The position numbers and the translations under genes are program-made. Under the pieces are notes generated by a model that saw nothing but the letters and a program-made list of their open reading frames with translations, was not told the origin of the DNA and made no database searches. A stretch of DNA of 6,893 bases, from positions 1-6,893 of the forward strand of contig JAPLYA010000007.1 of NCBI GenBank assembly GCA_026395775.1. Reading direction: 5' to 3'. This document shows, one piece after another, positions 1 through 5,070 of the stretch. How positions within the stretch are numbered: position 1 is the first letter of the stretch; the number at the start of each line of letters is the position of its first letter. Source of the DNA: Candidatus Pacearchaeota archaeon (GTDB taxonomy: Archaea; Nanobdellota; Nanobdellia; Pacearchaeales; GW2011-AR1).

Positions 1-756
1 AATCTTATTCTTGTCTATGCTTAGTTGAGAGAATATTGTTTCTATCAAAGGATTTACACAGGTGTCTGTTCCTTGACAAGTTCCGATTGCTGCATTCCCA
101 AGGAATTTGTCTAGATATGCAAATAATTTATCTTTTCCATAATTCTTTTGTATACATAATTGTCTTAGTGATTCTACATGCTCGTATTCTCCGTGCATTG
201 CTCCGATGAAAACTATATTAATATCTGCTTTATTTTTTAGTAGATTGTAAGCAGGAATAAGTGCTTTTTCCATCTGAGTTCCATAAGGACAATAAGCGAA
301 TACATAGAAATCAGCTGCTGGCTTGTCTGTTTTAGGAACTTCTGCAGCAGGCTGTTGAGTATCTGTGGTTGGGGTTGCTGTTGTTGAAATTGGAGCAACA
401 CTTGCAGAATAATATTTTCCATCTTTTGAAATGTAAACTGGAATTTCATTCCCTTGATATAATACAGTAACTTCATAAAAACTTCCTAGGCTCGTGGTAT
501 TAACTAAAGTAACTCCGCCGCCAACTTTCCCATTGAGAAAATCAACTAGCTTTGTTGATGCAGATGAACTTGAGATTGCATTTCCTGTTAAACTTGGAGA
601 AATTGATAAAACTAGCAAGATTATTGTTGCTAAAGCAAAAACAGCTGTTGAGACAATCCAAGGGTTTGCCCTCATCTTGGAAATCAATTCAGATTGTTTG
701 TTTTCTTTTGTTTCTATTACTTGCTCTTGAACTTCTTCTTTTTGATTCTTTACCAT
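1..756 (-). CDS. Membrane-anchored DsbA/thioredoxin-fold protein, CPYG motif (3' end cut by window)
   Basis: The first 252 codons of a minus-strand gene are present; its 3' end lies outside the window. The protein has a charged cytoplasmic head (residues 1-30), one membrane segment (about 33-52), the juxtamembrane motif LTGNAI (56-61) common in DPANN surface proteins, an 80-residue extracytoplasmic region, a Thr/Pro/Ala-rich linker (122-147), and then a thioredoxin-like domain. That domain opens FYVFAYCPYG, with C156 in the position of the redox-active cysteine. Further cysteines are C201 (in RQLCIQKNYG), C227 and C233. CPYG replaces the usual CPxC, a variant known in a widespread archaeal/bacterial DsbA-like family. 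A role in extracytoplasmic thiol-disulfide chemistry or protein folding is inferred. The start at 756 is chosen because a TATA box lies at 782-789, suiting a leaderless mRNA. An upstream ATG at 767-769 is out of frame. Confidence 0.8.
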   Translation of the reverse strand, partial: MVKNQKEEVQEQVIETKENKQSELISKMRANPWIVSTAVFALATIILLVLSISPSLTGNAISSSSASTKLVDFLNGKVGGGVTLVNTTSLGSFYEVTVLYQGNEIPVYISKDGKYYSASVAPISTTATPTTDTQQPAAEVPKTDKPAADFYVFAYCPYGTQMEKALIPAYNLLKNKADINIVFIGAMHGEYEHVESLRQLCIQKNYGKDKLFAYLDKFLGNAAIGTCQGTDTCVNPLIETIFSQLSIDKNKI

Positions 757-781
757 CTTCTTTTCTCATAAAAGAAAAGCC

Positions 782-789
782 TTTATAAA
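782..789 (-). promoter_or_regulatory. TATA box of the DsbA-like gene
   Basis: TTTATAAA on the minus strand begins 33 bases before the ATG at 756, which predicts transcription starting at or within a few bases of the start codon. No Shine-Dalgarno is seen. The insertion sequence begins only 12 bp upstream, at 801, so this promoter keeps its TATA box but has lost its original upstream DNA. Confidence 0.6.
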
Positions 790-795
790 CTTTAT

Positions 796-800
796 GATTC
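796..800. repeat. Target-site duplication, left copy (GATTC)
   Basis: GATTC directly abuts the left end of the insertion sequence (TGTTAAG...) and is repeated exactly next to its right end at 1885-1889. A 5-bp exact duplication outside TG...CA ends is what an rve/DDE transposase insertion leaves, and it suggests the insertion is fairly recent. Confidence 0.8.
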
Positions 801-827
801 TGTTAAGTCAAGTTCAGAACTTAACAT
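801..827. repeat. Left terminal inverted repeat with internal dyad
   Basis: TGTTAAG (801-807), 12 bases, then CTTAACA (820-826) form a perfect 7-bp dyad. The outer nine bases and the inner block both match the right end in inverted orientation. It is probably the transposase binding and cleavage end. The inner part overlaps the last codons of the transposase. Confidence 0.8.
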
Positions 828-1722
828 AAAGATTAGCTGGATAATCTTTAACGCCCCTATGGAATCTTTTCTTGTTGAACCACTCTCTCCATTCTTCCAT
901 ATTGTGAATCCACTTCGGAAATTTGCTTAATAAATCAACAAACTCTTCTGCTATGTTCCTGATTGTTCTTTCGACTTTTCCTTTGTCTTGAGGGTAGTAT
1001 GGATGTGCAAATATTGCTTCACTTCCCAACTCTTTGCAAAACTTCCCCCAATCTTCTCTAAAAGGATGATTGTCAGTTAAGATTTTATTAGGATTATATT
1101 TTTCAATCAAGGGCTTAATTGCTTCTTCAATCTCCTTGATTGAAGGAGATTTATCAAACAGCTTTAATTGCAGGATAAATCTCGAGTAATCATCGATACA
1201 AACCAATAATTCATACTTTCTGCCTTGAAATCGAAATCTCTTCAAGTCTATTTGCCATAATTCATTTGCATATTTTGCTCTGAAGAATTTCCAGAATTTA
1301 TACTTCTTTTTGTAGCCATTAAGATTATGTTTTTTCAGAAGCTGGTTTATTGTTTCCCTAGATAAACTTACATTCTGAACACAAACTTCCATTTCAGCTT
1401 TCATAAATTCAGGTAAGCATATCAAACCATTTTGTATTCTTGCAGTTCCCCATTTGAAAGTTGTTCTCAAATACAAAATCGTTATTTCTGTTTCAATTGT
1501 TACTTTGAACTTGTTATTTGCCCTCGGCAAATCACTAACAAAATGAAGATCTTGTGTTCCCCAAAACCAGACAGTTGTTCTTGATACAGAAAAAGATTCC
1601 ATCAAAAGCTTTTTAGGTATGTCTCTCCTAGATAATTTGCCTAGCAATAGGCGTTGCTCGGGTTTTAACTTCATCGTTGGCACGAGCAACTTATCTTCCT
1701 CCTTTTTAGTGATAAGTTGCAT
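814..1722 (-). CDS. Transposase, rve/DDE integrase-core type (IS481-like)
   Basis: The 302-residue protein would cut and rejoin the ends of the surrounding insertion sequence. The N-terminal part carries two helix-turn-helix-like stretches, about residues 29-52 (ending SVSRTTVWFW) and 118-133 (VSLSRETINQLLKKHN). The integrase core follows: first acidic residue D159 in LWQIDLKRF, the CIDDYSRF strand (175-182), second D217 in ILTDNHPF, and E251 in PQDKGKVERTI. D217 and E251 are separated by 33 residues, slightly fewer than the usual 35, and the common DNG motif is DNH here. All three catalytic acids are present and the frame is unbroken, so the enzyme may be active. The C-terminal motif WFNKKRFHRGV resembles the usual W-N-x-x-R-x-H segment after the core. 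The start at 1722 is the first ATG; no clear Shine-Dalgarno precedes it. Confidence 0.88.
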   Translation of the reverse strand: MQLITKKEEDKLLVPTMKLKPEQRLLLGKLSRRDIPKKLLMESFSVSRTTVWFWGTQDLHFVSDLPRANNKFKVTIETEITILYLRTTFKWGTARIQNGLICLPEFMKAEMEVCVQNVSLSRETINQLLKKHNLNGYKKKYKFWKFFRAKYANELWQIDLKRFRFQGRKYELLVCIDDYSRFILQLKLFDKSPSIKEIEEAIKPLIEKYNPNKILTDNHPFREDWGKFCKELGSEAIFAHPYYPQDKGKVERTIRNIAEEFVDLLSKFPKWIHNMEEWREWFNKKRFHRGVKDYPANLYVKF

Positions 1723-1737
1723 AATTTTAATTAACTA

Positions 1738-1775
1738 AAAGAATGAGCATTTTCCTTTGTATTTTCTCATTCTTT
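1738..1775 (-). promoter_or_regulatory. Hairpin in the transposase leader
   Basis: AAAGAATGAG (1738-1747) and CTCATTCTTT (1766-1775) form a perfect 10-bp stem with an 18-base loop, lying 15 bases upstream of the transposase ATG. If transcription starts at the TATA-like element further upstream, this hairpin is in the 5' leader. It could limit translation, or stop transcription entering from outside. That role is an inference by analogy with other insertion sequences. Confidence 0.5.
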
Positions 1776-1815
1776 AAGAGAGAAAAGAGAGAACACAATT
1801 TTAAGAAATAGAGCG

Positions 1816-1823
1816 TATTTAAG
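1816..1823 (-). promoter_or_regulatory. Possible TATA box of the transposase
   Basis: CTTAAATA on the minus strand is the best TATA-like match between the right end of the element and the transposase ATG. It would start transcription near 1795, giving a leader of about 70 bases that contains the 10-bp hairpin. The assignment is weak because the whole stretch is AT-rich. Confidence 0.35.
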
Positions 1824-1857
1824 CCTGTTGGTTAAAGATTTTTAAGAAAAATTAGGA

Positions 1858-1884
1858 ATGTTAAGCTAGCCTATGGACTTAACA
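1858..1884. repeat. Right terminal inverted repeat with internal dyad
   Basis: TGTTAAG (1859-1865), 12 bases, then CTTAACA (1878-1884) mirror the left end exactly in stem sequence and spacer length, while the spacer sequence differs. The last dinucleotide, CA, is the expected terminal cleavage site. Confidence 0.8.
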
Positions 1885-1889
1885 GATTC
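1885..1889. repeat. Target-site duplication, right copy (GATTC)
   Basis: This is an exact copy of 796-800, directly following the CA terminus of the insertion sequence. Confidence 0.8.
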
Positions 1890-1981
1890 TTTGGTTTTTG
1901 GAGAGGTAAATACTAACTCCGTTTTGTTTACTTTTTAATTGATTTCATTGGTTAGGTTAATTAAACAGCCAAAGAAAACCC

Positions 1982-2038
1982 AAAACAAACCACACTTCTA
2001 AATTTATAACAATATCATACCAAAGTGTAATTTGTTTT
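1982..2038. repeat. Imperfect inverted repeat, 16-base arms
   Basis: AAAACAAA-CC-ACACTT (1982-1997) pairs with AAGTGT-AA-TTTGTTTT (2023-2038), giving 14 of 16 complementary positions around a 25-base AT-rich spacer. It ends about 50 bp before the TATA box of the ATPase gene. It could be a regulator binding site or a structured RNA. No function can be assigned from the sequence. Confidence 0.5.
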
Positions 2039-2088
2039 CCACAACCCTTATCCTAAAGATTTTTCTTTTTAACAAAGATAATGTTAAA

Positions 2089-2097
2089 TTTATATAA
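2089..2097 (+). promoter_or_regulatory. TATA box of the HerA-like gene
   Basis: TTTATATAA starts 29 bases before the ATG at 2118, the spacing expected for a leaderless transcript. No Shine-Dalgarno lies between them. Confidence 0.6.
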
Positions 2098-2117
2098 TCT
2101 GCTTTCTTTCTTGAGTT

Positions 2118-3416
2118 ATGCCATATAAGATAATTATTGGCAGAGATGAGTCTGACAAAAAGAGGTTTGAAGAAAAAGGTTTAATATTCTTGGGGAAGGG
2201 TTATGTTAAGATGGGGCAATATACAAGCTTGAGCAATCCTATCCACATGGATGTGGCAAGAAGTCATGTTATTCTTGTGGCGGGAAAAAGAGGAAGTGGA
2301 AAAAGCTATACCCTTTCTGTTATAGCAGAGGAGCTTTCAAGCCTGCCTGAAGAAGAGAGAAAAAATATAGCAAGCTTGATATTTGACACCATGGGGATTT
2401 TCTGGACAATGAAATTTGAAAATGATAAAGAATCTGAGTTACTCCAAGAATGGGGGCTAAAGCCTAGGAAAACTCCTGTAAAAGTTTTTGTGCCCTATGG
2501 TTATTTTGAAGAATATGAGAAGCGAGGAATCCCAATTGATGAAAAATTTTCAATTAAGCCTAACGAGTTAGAGGCAGAAGACTGGATTTTAACATTCAAC
2601 TTGAATATTATCGAGCCCATTGCTATTTTAATTGAACGAGTGATTACTAAGTTAAAAGAGCAAGGGGAATATTCTATCCAAAATATTTTAGAGGAAATAA
2701 AGAAACATTCTGGAAATGAAGAAACTAAAAATTCAGCTATTGGTTTATTCGAGGCAGCCGAGTCATGGAAGGTTTTTTCTTCTGAAGGAACAGATATTTC
2801 TAAATTAGCAGAGGCTGGGAAAACAACAATTCTAGACTTGTCAATGTTTTCAAGTGTTTCTGCTTTTAATGTTCGTGCATTGGTTATTGGATTAATCTCT
2901 AGAAAATTATTTGATCAGAGAATGCTTGCAAGAAAAACAGAGGAAATCCAAGCTATCCAACATGGAGTTGATTATTTATCTTTTAAGCAGAAAAGAGAGA
3001 TGCCTTTAGTCTGGCTATTTTGCGATGAAATTCATGAGTTCTTACCCAAAGAAGGCAAGACTCCTGCTAGCGACGCTCTAATTCAACTGCTTAGAGAGGG
3101 CAGACAGCCAGGAATAAGTTTAGTTATGGCAACACAGCAGCCAGGGGCTTTAGCCAGTGATGCTATTACACAGGCAGACATTATAATTTCACATAGAGTT
3201 ACTTCACTTGTGGATATTACTGCTTTAAATGAGATAATGCAGTCATATTTAATTGAAAGTTTGAAAAGATATATGGATGAATTGCCAAGCTTAAAGGGCT
3301 CAGCAATAATCTTAGATGATAATTCAGAGAGGATTTATCCGTGCAGGATTCGTCCTAAATTCACCTGGCATGGTGGAGAAGCTCCTACTTCGATTAAGAT
3401 TGAGAAAAGAATTTGA
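2118..3416 (+). CDS. HerA-like / DUF87-type P-loop ATPase
   Basis: The 432-residue protein belongs to the HerA-FtsK branch of P-loop ATPases, whose members pump DNA or act as DNA translocases. It has Walker A GKRGSGKS (56-63), a Walker B strand ending CDEIHEF (acidic D303 and E304), a sensor/Q motif MATQQPG (337-343), and ISHR with R360 as a plausible arginine finger. The stretch IDVARSHVILV-type before Walker A (HMDVARSHVILV here, residues 43-54) is typical of archaeal HerA-like proteins. Only about 55 residues precede Walker A, so the HAS-barrel domain of true HerA (about 100-150 residues) is mostly missing, and no NurA nuclease gene lies next to it. A general DNA-translocating or mobile-element ATPase is therefore a safer call than HerA itself. 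The start at 2118 is supported by a leaderless promoter. The gene stands alone, convergent with the methyltransferase gene. Confidence 0.85.
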   Translation: MPYKIIIGRDESDKKRFEEKGLIFLGKGYVKMGQYTSLSNPIHMDVARSHVILVAGKRGSGKSYTLSVIAEELSSLPEEERKNIASLIFDTMGIFWTMKFENDKESELLQEWGLKPRKTPVKVFVPYGYFEEYEKRGIPIDEKFSIKPNELEAEDWILTFNLNIIEPIAILIERVITKLKEQGEYSIQNILEEIKKHSGNEETKNSAIGLFEAAESWKVFSSEGTDISKLAEAGKTTILDLSMFSSVSAFNVRALVIGLISRKLFDQRMLARKTEEIQAIQHGVDYLSFKQKREMPLVWLFCDEIHEFLPKEGKTPASDALIQLLREGRQPGISLVMATQQPGALASDAITQADIIISHRVTSLVDITALNEIMQSYLIESLKRYMDELPSLKGSAIILDDNSERIYPCRIRPKFTWHGGEAPTSIKIEKRI

Positions 3417-3530
3417 TTTTTGGAGAGATAAAAGAAAAACTATTTCTGTATACTTAAAGTTGGAGCTCATTGGTTTAAAAAATTGGTTGCTGGTTCTCAA
3501 ATATACTGAAACGAAGTTAGTTTTTACCAA

Positions 3531-4265
3531 TTAAATAACTTTTAAATCCAATCTCCATCTATACTTATATGGGGCAATGTTGCCTGCTTTTTTTATTGAT
3601 AGAACTTTTAATCTCTTGTTTTTTATTTTTTCTAGAATTTCTTCTGGATTGCTAGAAAAATCATAGTAAAAGATAATTGTGTTTTTCTTGGAAACTTTTA
3701 AAGCATCTTCAAGAAAAGTATCTTTTAATTGCGGTCTAGGCATAACAATATAATCAAATTTTTCTTTTAATTTTGGCAAGACTTTTTTTACATCTCCCGG
3801 GATTACCCTTATATTATTCAATCTGTTTAATATCACATTTTCTTTTGCGTATTTGCAACACTCTTTTCCTAGCTCGACACTTGTAACTTTAACTTGAGGA
3901 TTTTTCTTTGCTATTATTATCGAGAAGGGCCCAACCCCCGCAAATAAGACTAGAACTTTTCCTTTTTTTATCTTGCTTGCTATCTCAAGCCTTTCTCCAG
4001 ACAATCTTGGGGAAAAATAACAACTGTCTGTATTTAATTTGAATAAACAGCCAGACTCTTTGTAAATTGTTTCTTTTGTTTTTTCTCCAGCGAGGTATTT
4101 TGTTTTAATTGTTCTTAGCCGCCCTTTAACTTTTTCTGCTTTCTCAAGAACAGTCTTTATATTACTCTGGGTTTTTAGCAAATTTAATGCTATTTTCTTT
4201 TTTTCTTTGCTTGAGATTCCTTCTTTAAACTTGAGAATTGCTATCTTTCCTATTGCGTCTATCAT
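3531..4265 (-). CDS. Trm5-like (COG2520) SAM-dependent tRNA methyltransferase, short form
   Basis: The protein resembles Trm5, which methylates N1 of guanosine 37 in tRNA to prevent frameshifting. Matching blocks in order are: a D2-like start AIGKIAIL (4-11); SNIKTVL (34-40) and VKGRLRTI (46-53); the acceptor block YLAGEKTKETIYKESG (57-72); YFSPRLSGER (83-92); SAM-binding motif LFAGVGPFS (107-115); the acidic end of strand 2, VELG (130-133); PGDV (156-159); YIVMPRP (172-178); FYYDF (199-203); and NIAPYKYRWRLDL (229-241). At 244 residues it lacks the N-terminal D1 domain of full-length archaeal Trm5 (about 330-340 residues). The usual NLP substrate motif reads MPRP, and the Asp of DMFAGVGPF is Val106. 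Methyltransferase class is secure; m1G37 specificity is inferred. The start at 4265 fits a TATA box at 4297-4304 with a leader of roughly 10 bases. Confidence 0.82.
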   Translation of the reverse strand: MIDAIGKIAILKFKEGISSKEKKKIALNLLKTQSNIKTVLEKAEKVKGRLRTIKTKYLAGEKTKETIYKESGCLFKLNTDSCYFSPRLSGERLEIASKIKKGKVLVLFAGVGPFSIIIAKKNPQVKVTSVELGKECCKYAKENVILNRLNNIRVIPGDVKKVLPKLKEKFDYIVMPRPQLKDTFLEDALKVSKKNTIIFYYDFSSNPEEILEKIKNKRLKVLSIKKAGNIAPYKYRWRLDLKVI

Positions 4266-4296
4266 TTTATTATTCCTTTAAGATAAGATTTTACTA

Positions 4297-4304
4297 TATT
4301 TAAA
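4297..4304 (-). promoter_or_regulatory. TATA box of the Trm5-like gene
   Basis: TTTAAATA on the minus strand begins 39 bases before the ATG at 4265, which predicts a leader of about 7-13 bases. That leader includes AAAGGA, a weak Shine-Dalgarno-like string. It lies back to back with the promoter of the winged-helix gene. Confidence 0.5.
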
Positions 4305-4343
4305 TCTTTGATAAATTTATTCATTTTGTTAAAAATAGAGAAG

Positions 4344-4351
4344 TTTATAAA
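4344..4351 (+). promoter_or_regulatory. TATA box of the winged-helix gene
   Basis: TTTATAAA starts 30 bases before the ATG at 4374 and is what fixes that start. An upstream in-frame ATG at 4308 lies before this promoter and would not be in the transcript. Confidence 0.6.
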
Positions 4352-4373
4352 AACACAAATCGTTAATATAAAT

Positions 4374-4688
4374 ATGAAAAATAAACCTTTTTTTATAGAA
4401 ATATTTTGGGACACCCCTCAATTGAGAGTTTTGGATTTTTTAATTGGCTTTCATTTTTTTGATTATCCCCTCACAGAAATAGCTAGAGGTAGCAATGTTA
4501 GCTATAACTCTTTAAAGTTGTTTTTTCCTGAATTTATTAAATCTGGTATAGTTTTAAAGACAAGAAGAGTTGGGAAATCTGATTTTTTTAAGCTTAATAT
4601 AGATAATCGGTTTGTTAAAAACCTTATTAAACTTGACTGGAGTTTGACAAAAAAGAATATCCTGCCAGAAATTGAAGTTCTAGCTTAA
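4374..4688 (+). CDS. Winged helix-turn-helix DNA-binding protein
   Basis: This 104-residue protein looks like a single winged-helix domain. A helix with TPQLRVLDFLIG (14-25) is followed by the helix-turn-helix proper, YPLTEIARGSNVSYNSLK (31-48), then a helix FFPEFIKSGIV (50-60), a wing of two strands LKTRRVGKSDFFKLNI (61-76) and a C-terminal helix from about 78 to 90. The pattern 'TP.lkVLDFl...DY...iA...gvs...l....p.l...gi...tr.iG....ykLn..n..vk.li.ld' is a common archaeal regulator type. A transcriptional regulator is likely; its targets are unknown. The longer reading frame opens at 4308 but the promoter at 4344 supports 4374. It is divergent from the Trm5-like gene, and the control regions are only 39 bp apart. 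Confidence 0.65.
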   Translation: MKNKPFFIEIFWDTPQLRVLDFLIGFHFFDYPLTEIARGSNVSYNSLKLFFPEFIKSGIVLKTRRVGKSDFFKLNIDNRFVKNLIKLDWSLTKKNILPEIEVLA

Positions 4689-4693
4689 AAAGA

Positions 4694-4701
4694 TTTAAAA
4701 A
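4694..4701 (+). promoter_or_regulatory. TATA box of the small membrane protein gene
   Basis: TTTAAAAA lies 34 bases before the ATG at 4728 and just 5 bases after the stop codon of the winged-helix gene, so the downstream gene probably has its own promoter despite the 39-base gap. Confidence 0.5.
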
Positions 4702-4727
4702 CTTGCTCTTCTTGATAAAAACATAAA

Positions 4728-4991
4728 ATGGGGAAAATATTAGGCTATTTGATTGCAGTTCTGGGGTTAGTTGCAATTGTCTTAAGTTTTAATTCTTACA
4801 TAAAAGAATTTTTTATAGGTTTGAATGTTAAAATTGCTTATTTAATGATTCTTGGAATAATATTAGTTATCTTTGGAATTGTTCTAAGCTTGAACAAGAA
4901 ACAAGCAAAACAGGATGAAGAAGTTCCTATTTTTGAAGGCGAAGGGAAGAAGAGGAGAATTGTGGGTTACCGCAAAACTCGCACTCATTGA
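4728..4991 (+). CDS. Small two-TM membrane protein with conserved basic tail
   Basis: The 87-residue protein has two membrane segments (about 3-20 and 34-54) joined by a short polar loop, and a cytoplasmic tail with EEVPIFEGEGKKRRIVGY (64-81). I recognise this 'VPI(Y/F)EG.GK.R.IVGYRR' tail from memory as recurrent in small membrane proteins of DPANN archaea, but I know no assigned function. The tail, with an acidic start, a Gly-rich turn and a basic cluster, could be a docking site for a soluble partner; this is inference. The ATG at 4728 fits a leaderless transcript from the TATA box at 4694-4701. The stop codon lies inside the loop of a hairpin that probably ends the transcript. Confidence 0.75.
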   Translation: MGKILGYLIAVLGLVAIVLSFNSYIKEFFIGLNVKIAYLMILGIILVIFGIVLSLNKKQAKQDEEVPIFEGEGKKRRIVGYRKTRTH

Positions 4992-5006
4992 TATTGAGTT
5001 TTGGGG
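4970..5006 (+). terminator. Hairpin at the 3' end of the small membrane protein gene
   Basis: CAAAACTC (4973-4980) pairs perfectly with GAGTTTTG (4996-5003). Two more C-G pairs beyond a single mismatch extend the stem outward. The 15-base loop contains the TGA stop. No long T-run follows, so it may act in mRNA 3'-end stability rather than as a classic terminator. Confidence 0.4.
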
Positions 5007-5013
5007 CGATCAA

Positions 5014-5035
5014 AAATGCGAATTTGTGAGCATTT
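5014..5035 (-). terminator. Possible terminator of the 5071-5841 gene
   Basis: On the minus strand AAATGC, a 10-base loop and GCATTT form a 6-bp stem that runs directly into further Ts (GCATTTTTG). It lies about 35 bases beyond the stop of the downstream membrane protein gene, in the 79-bp gap between convergent genes. Six base pairs is short, so the call is tentative. Confidence 0.35.
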
Positions 5036-5070
5036 CTGACGCAAGAAGATGTCTAAGAAATAATACTTAT

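Larger units (their letters stand above)
801..1884 (-). mobile_element. Complete insertion sequence, IS481-like, single transposase
   Basis: The 1,084-bp element is bounded by 5'-TG...CA-3' ends and flanked by GATTC duplications. The outer terminal inverted repeat is TGTTAAGTC at 801-809 against its complement at 1876-1884 (9/9). After a non-matching 10-base spacer, a second inverted block, CTTAACAT at 820-827 and ATGTTAAG at 1858-1865, matches 8/8 at the same spacing. Each end therefore contains the palindromic pair TGTTAAG-N12-CTTAACA. One intact transposase gene fills most of the element, and its stop codon lies between the two left-end repeat blocks. Size, TG/CA ends and a single rve-domain ORF fit IS481 (or a related IS3-like group). 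The family is inferred from these traits only. Confidence 0.85.
1885..2117. other. Intergenic region between the insertion sequence and the HerA-like gene
   Basis: I see no convincing gene in these 233 bases. They hold the right target duplication, an imperfect inverted repeat at 1982-2038, a weaker 8-bp inverted pair (TTCTTTGG at 1888-1895 and CCAAAGAA at 1969-1976), and the promoter of the downstream ATPase. Without the insertion, this DNA would be the divergent control region (about 270 bp) shared by the DsbA-like gene and the ATPase gene. Confidence 0.6.

Noticed and set aside
237..476. Minus-strand 79-codon frame rich in Gln and Leu
   Set aside because: It is an out-of-frame reading of the Thr/Pro linker and domain start of the DsbA-like gene on the same strand.
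494..788. Two overlapping plus-strand open frames of 78 codons (494-730 and 552-788)
   Set aside because: They lie opposite the N-terminal half of the DsbA-like gene, which has a clear domain layout and promoter. The plus-strand products have no recognisable features and no promoter.
2069..2080. 12-base match TTAACAAAGATA shared with 6745-6756
   Set aside because: It lies upstream of two promoters but in opposite orientation and at different distances. A 12-mer match is expected by chance in 6.9 kb of AT-rich DNA.
3316..3534. Open frames on both strands across the end of the ATPase gene (3316-3534 plus, 3324-3530 minus)
   Set aside because: They overlap the conserved ATPase C-terminus out of frame, have no promoter or recognisable protein features, and end at the convergent gap.
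4308..4373. Longer N-terminus for the winged-helix protein starting at 4308
   Set aside because: The TATA box at 4344-4351 fits a leaderless start at 4374. The extra 22 residues match nothing in the domain and lie upstream of the promoter.
4985..5045. Possible C/D box guide RNA (TGATATTGA ... TTTCTGACGC)
   Set aside because: The C-box match to RTGATGA is poor, no clear D'/C' pair is present, and the terminal stem does not form convincingly.
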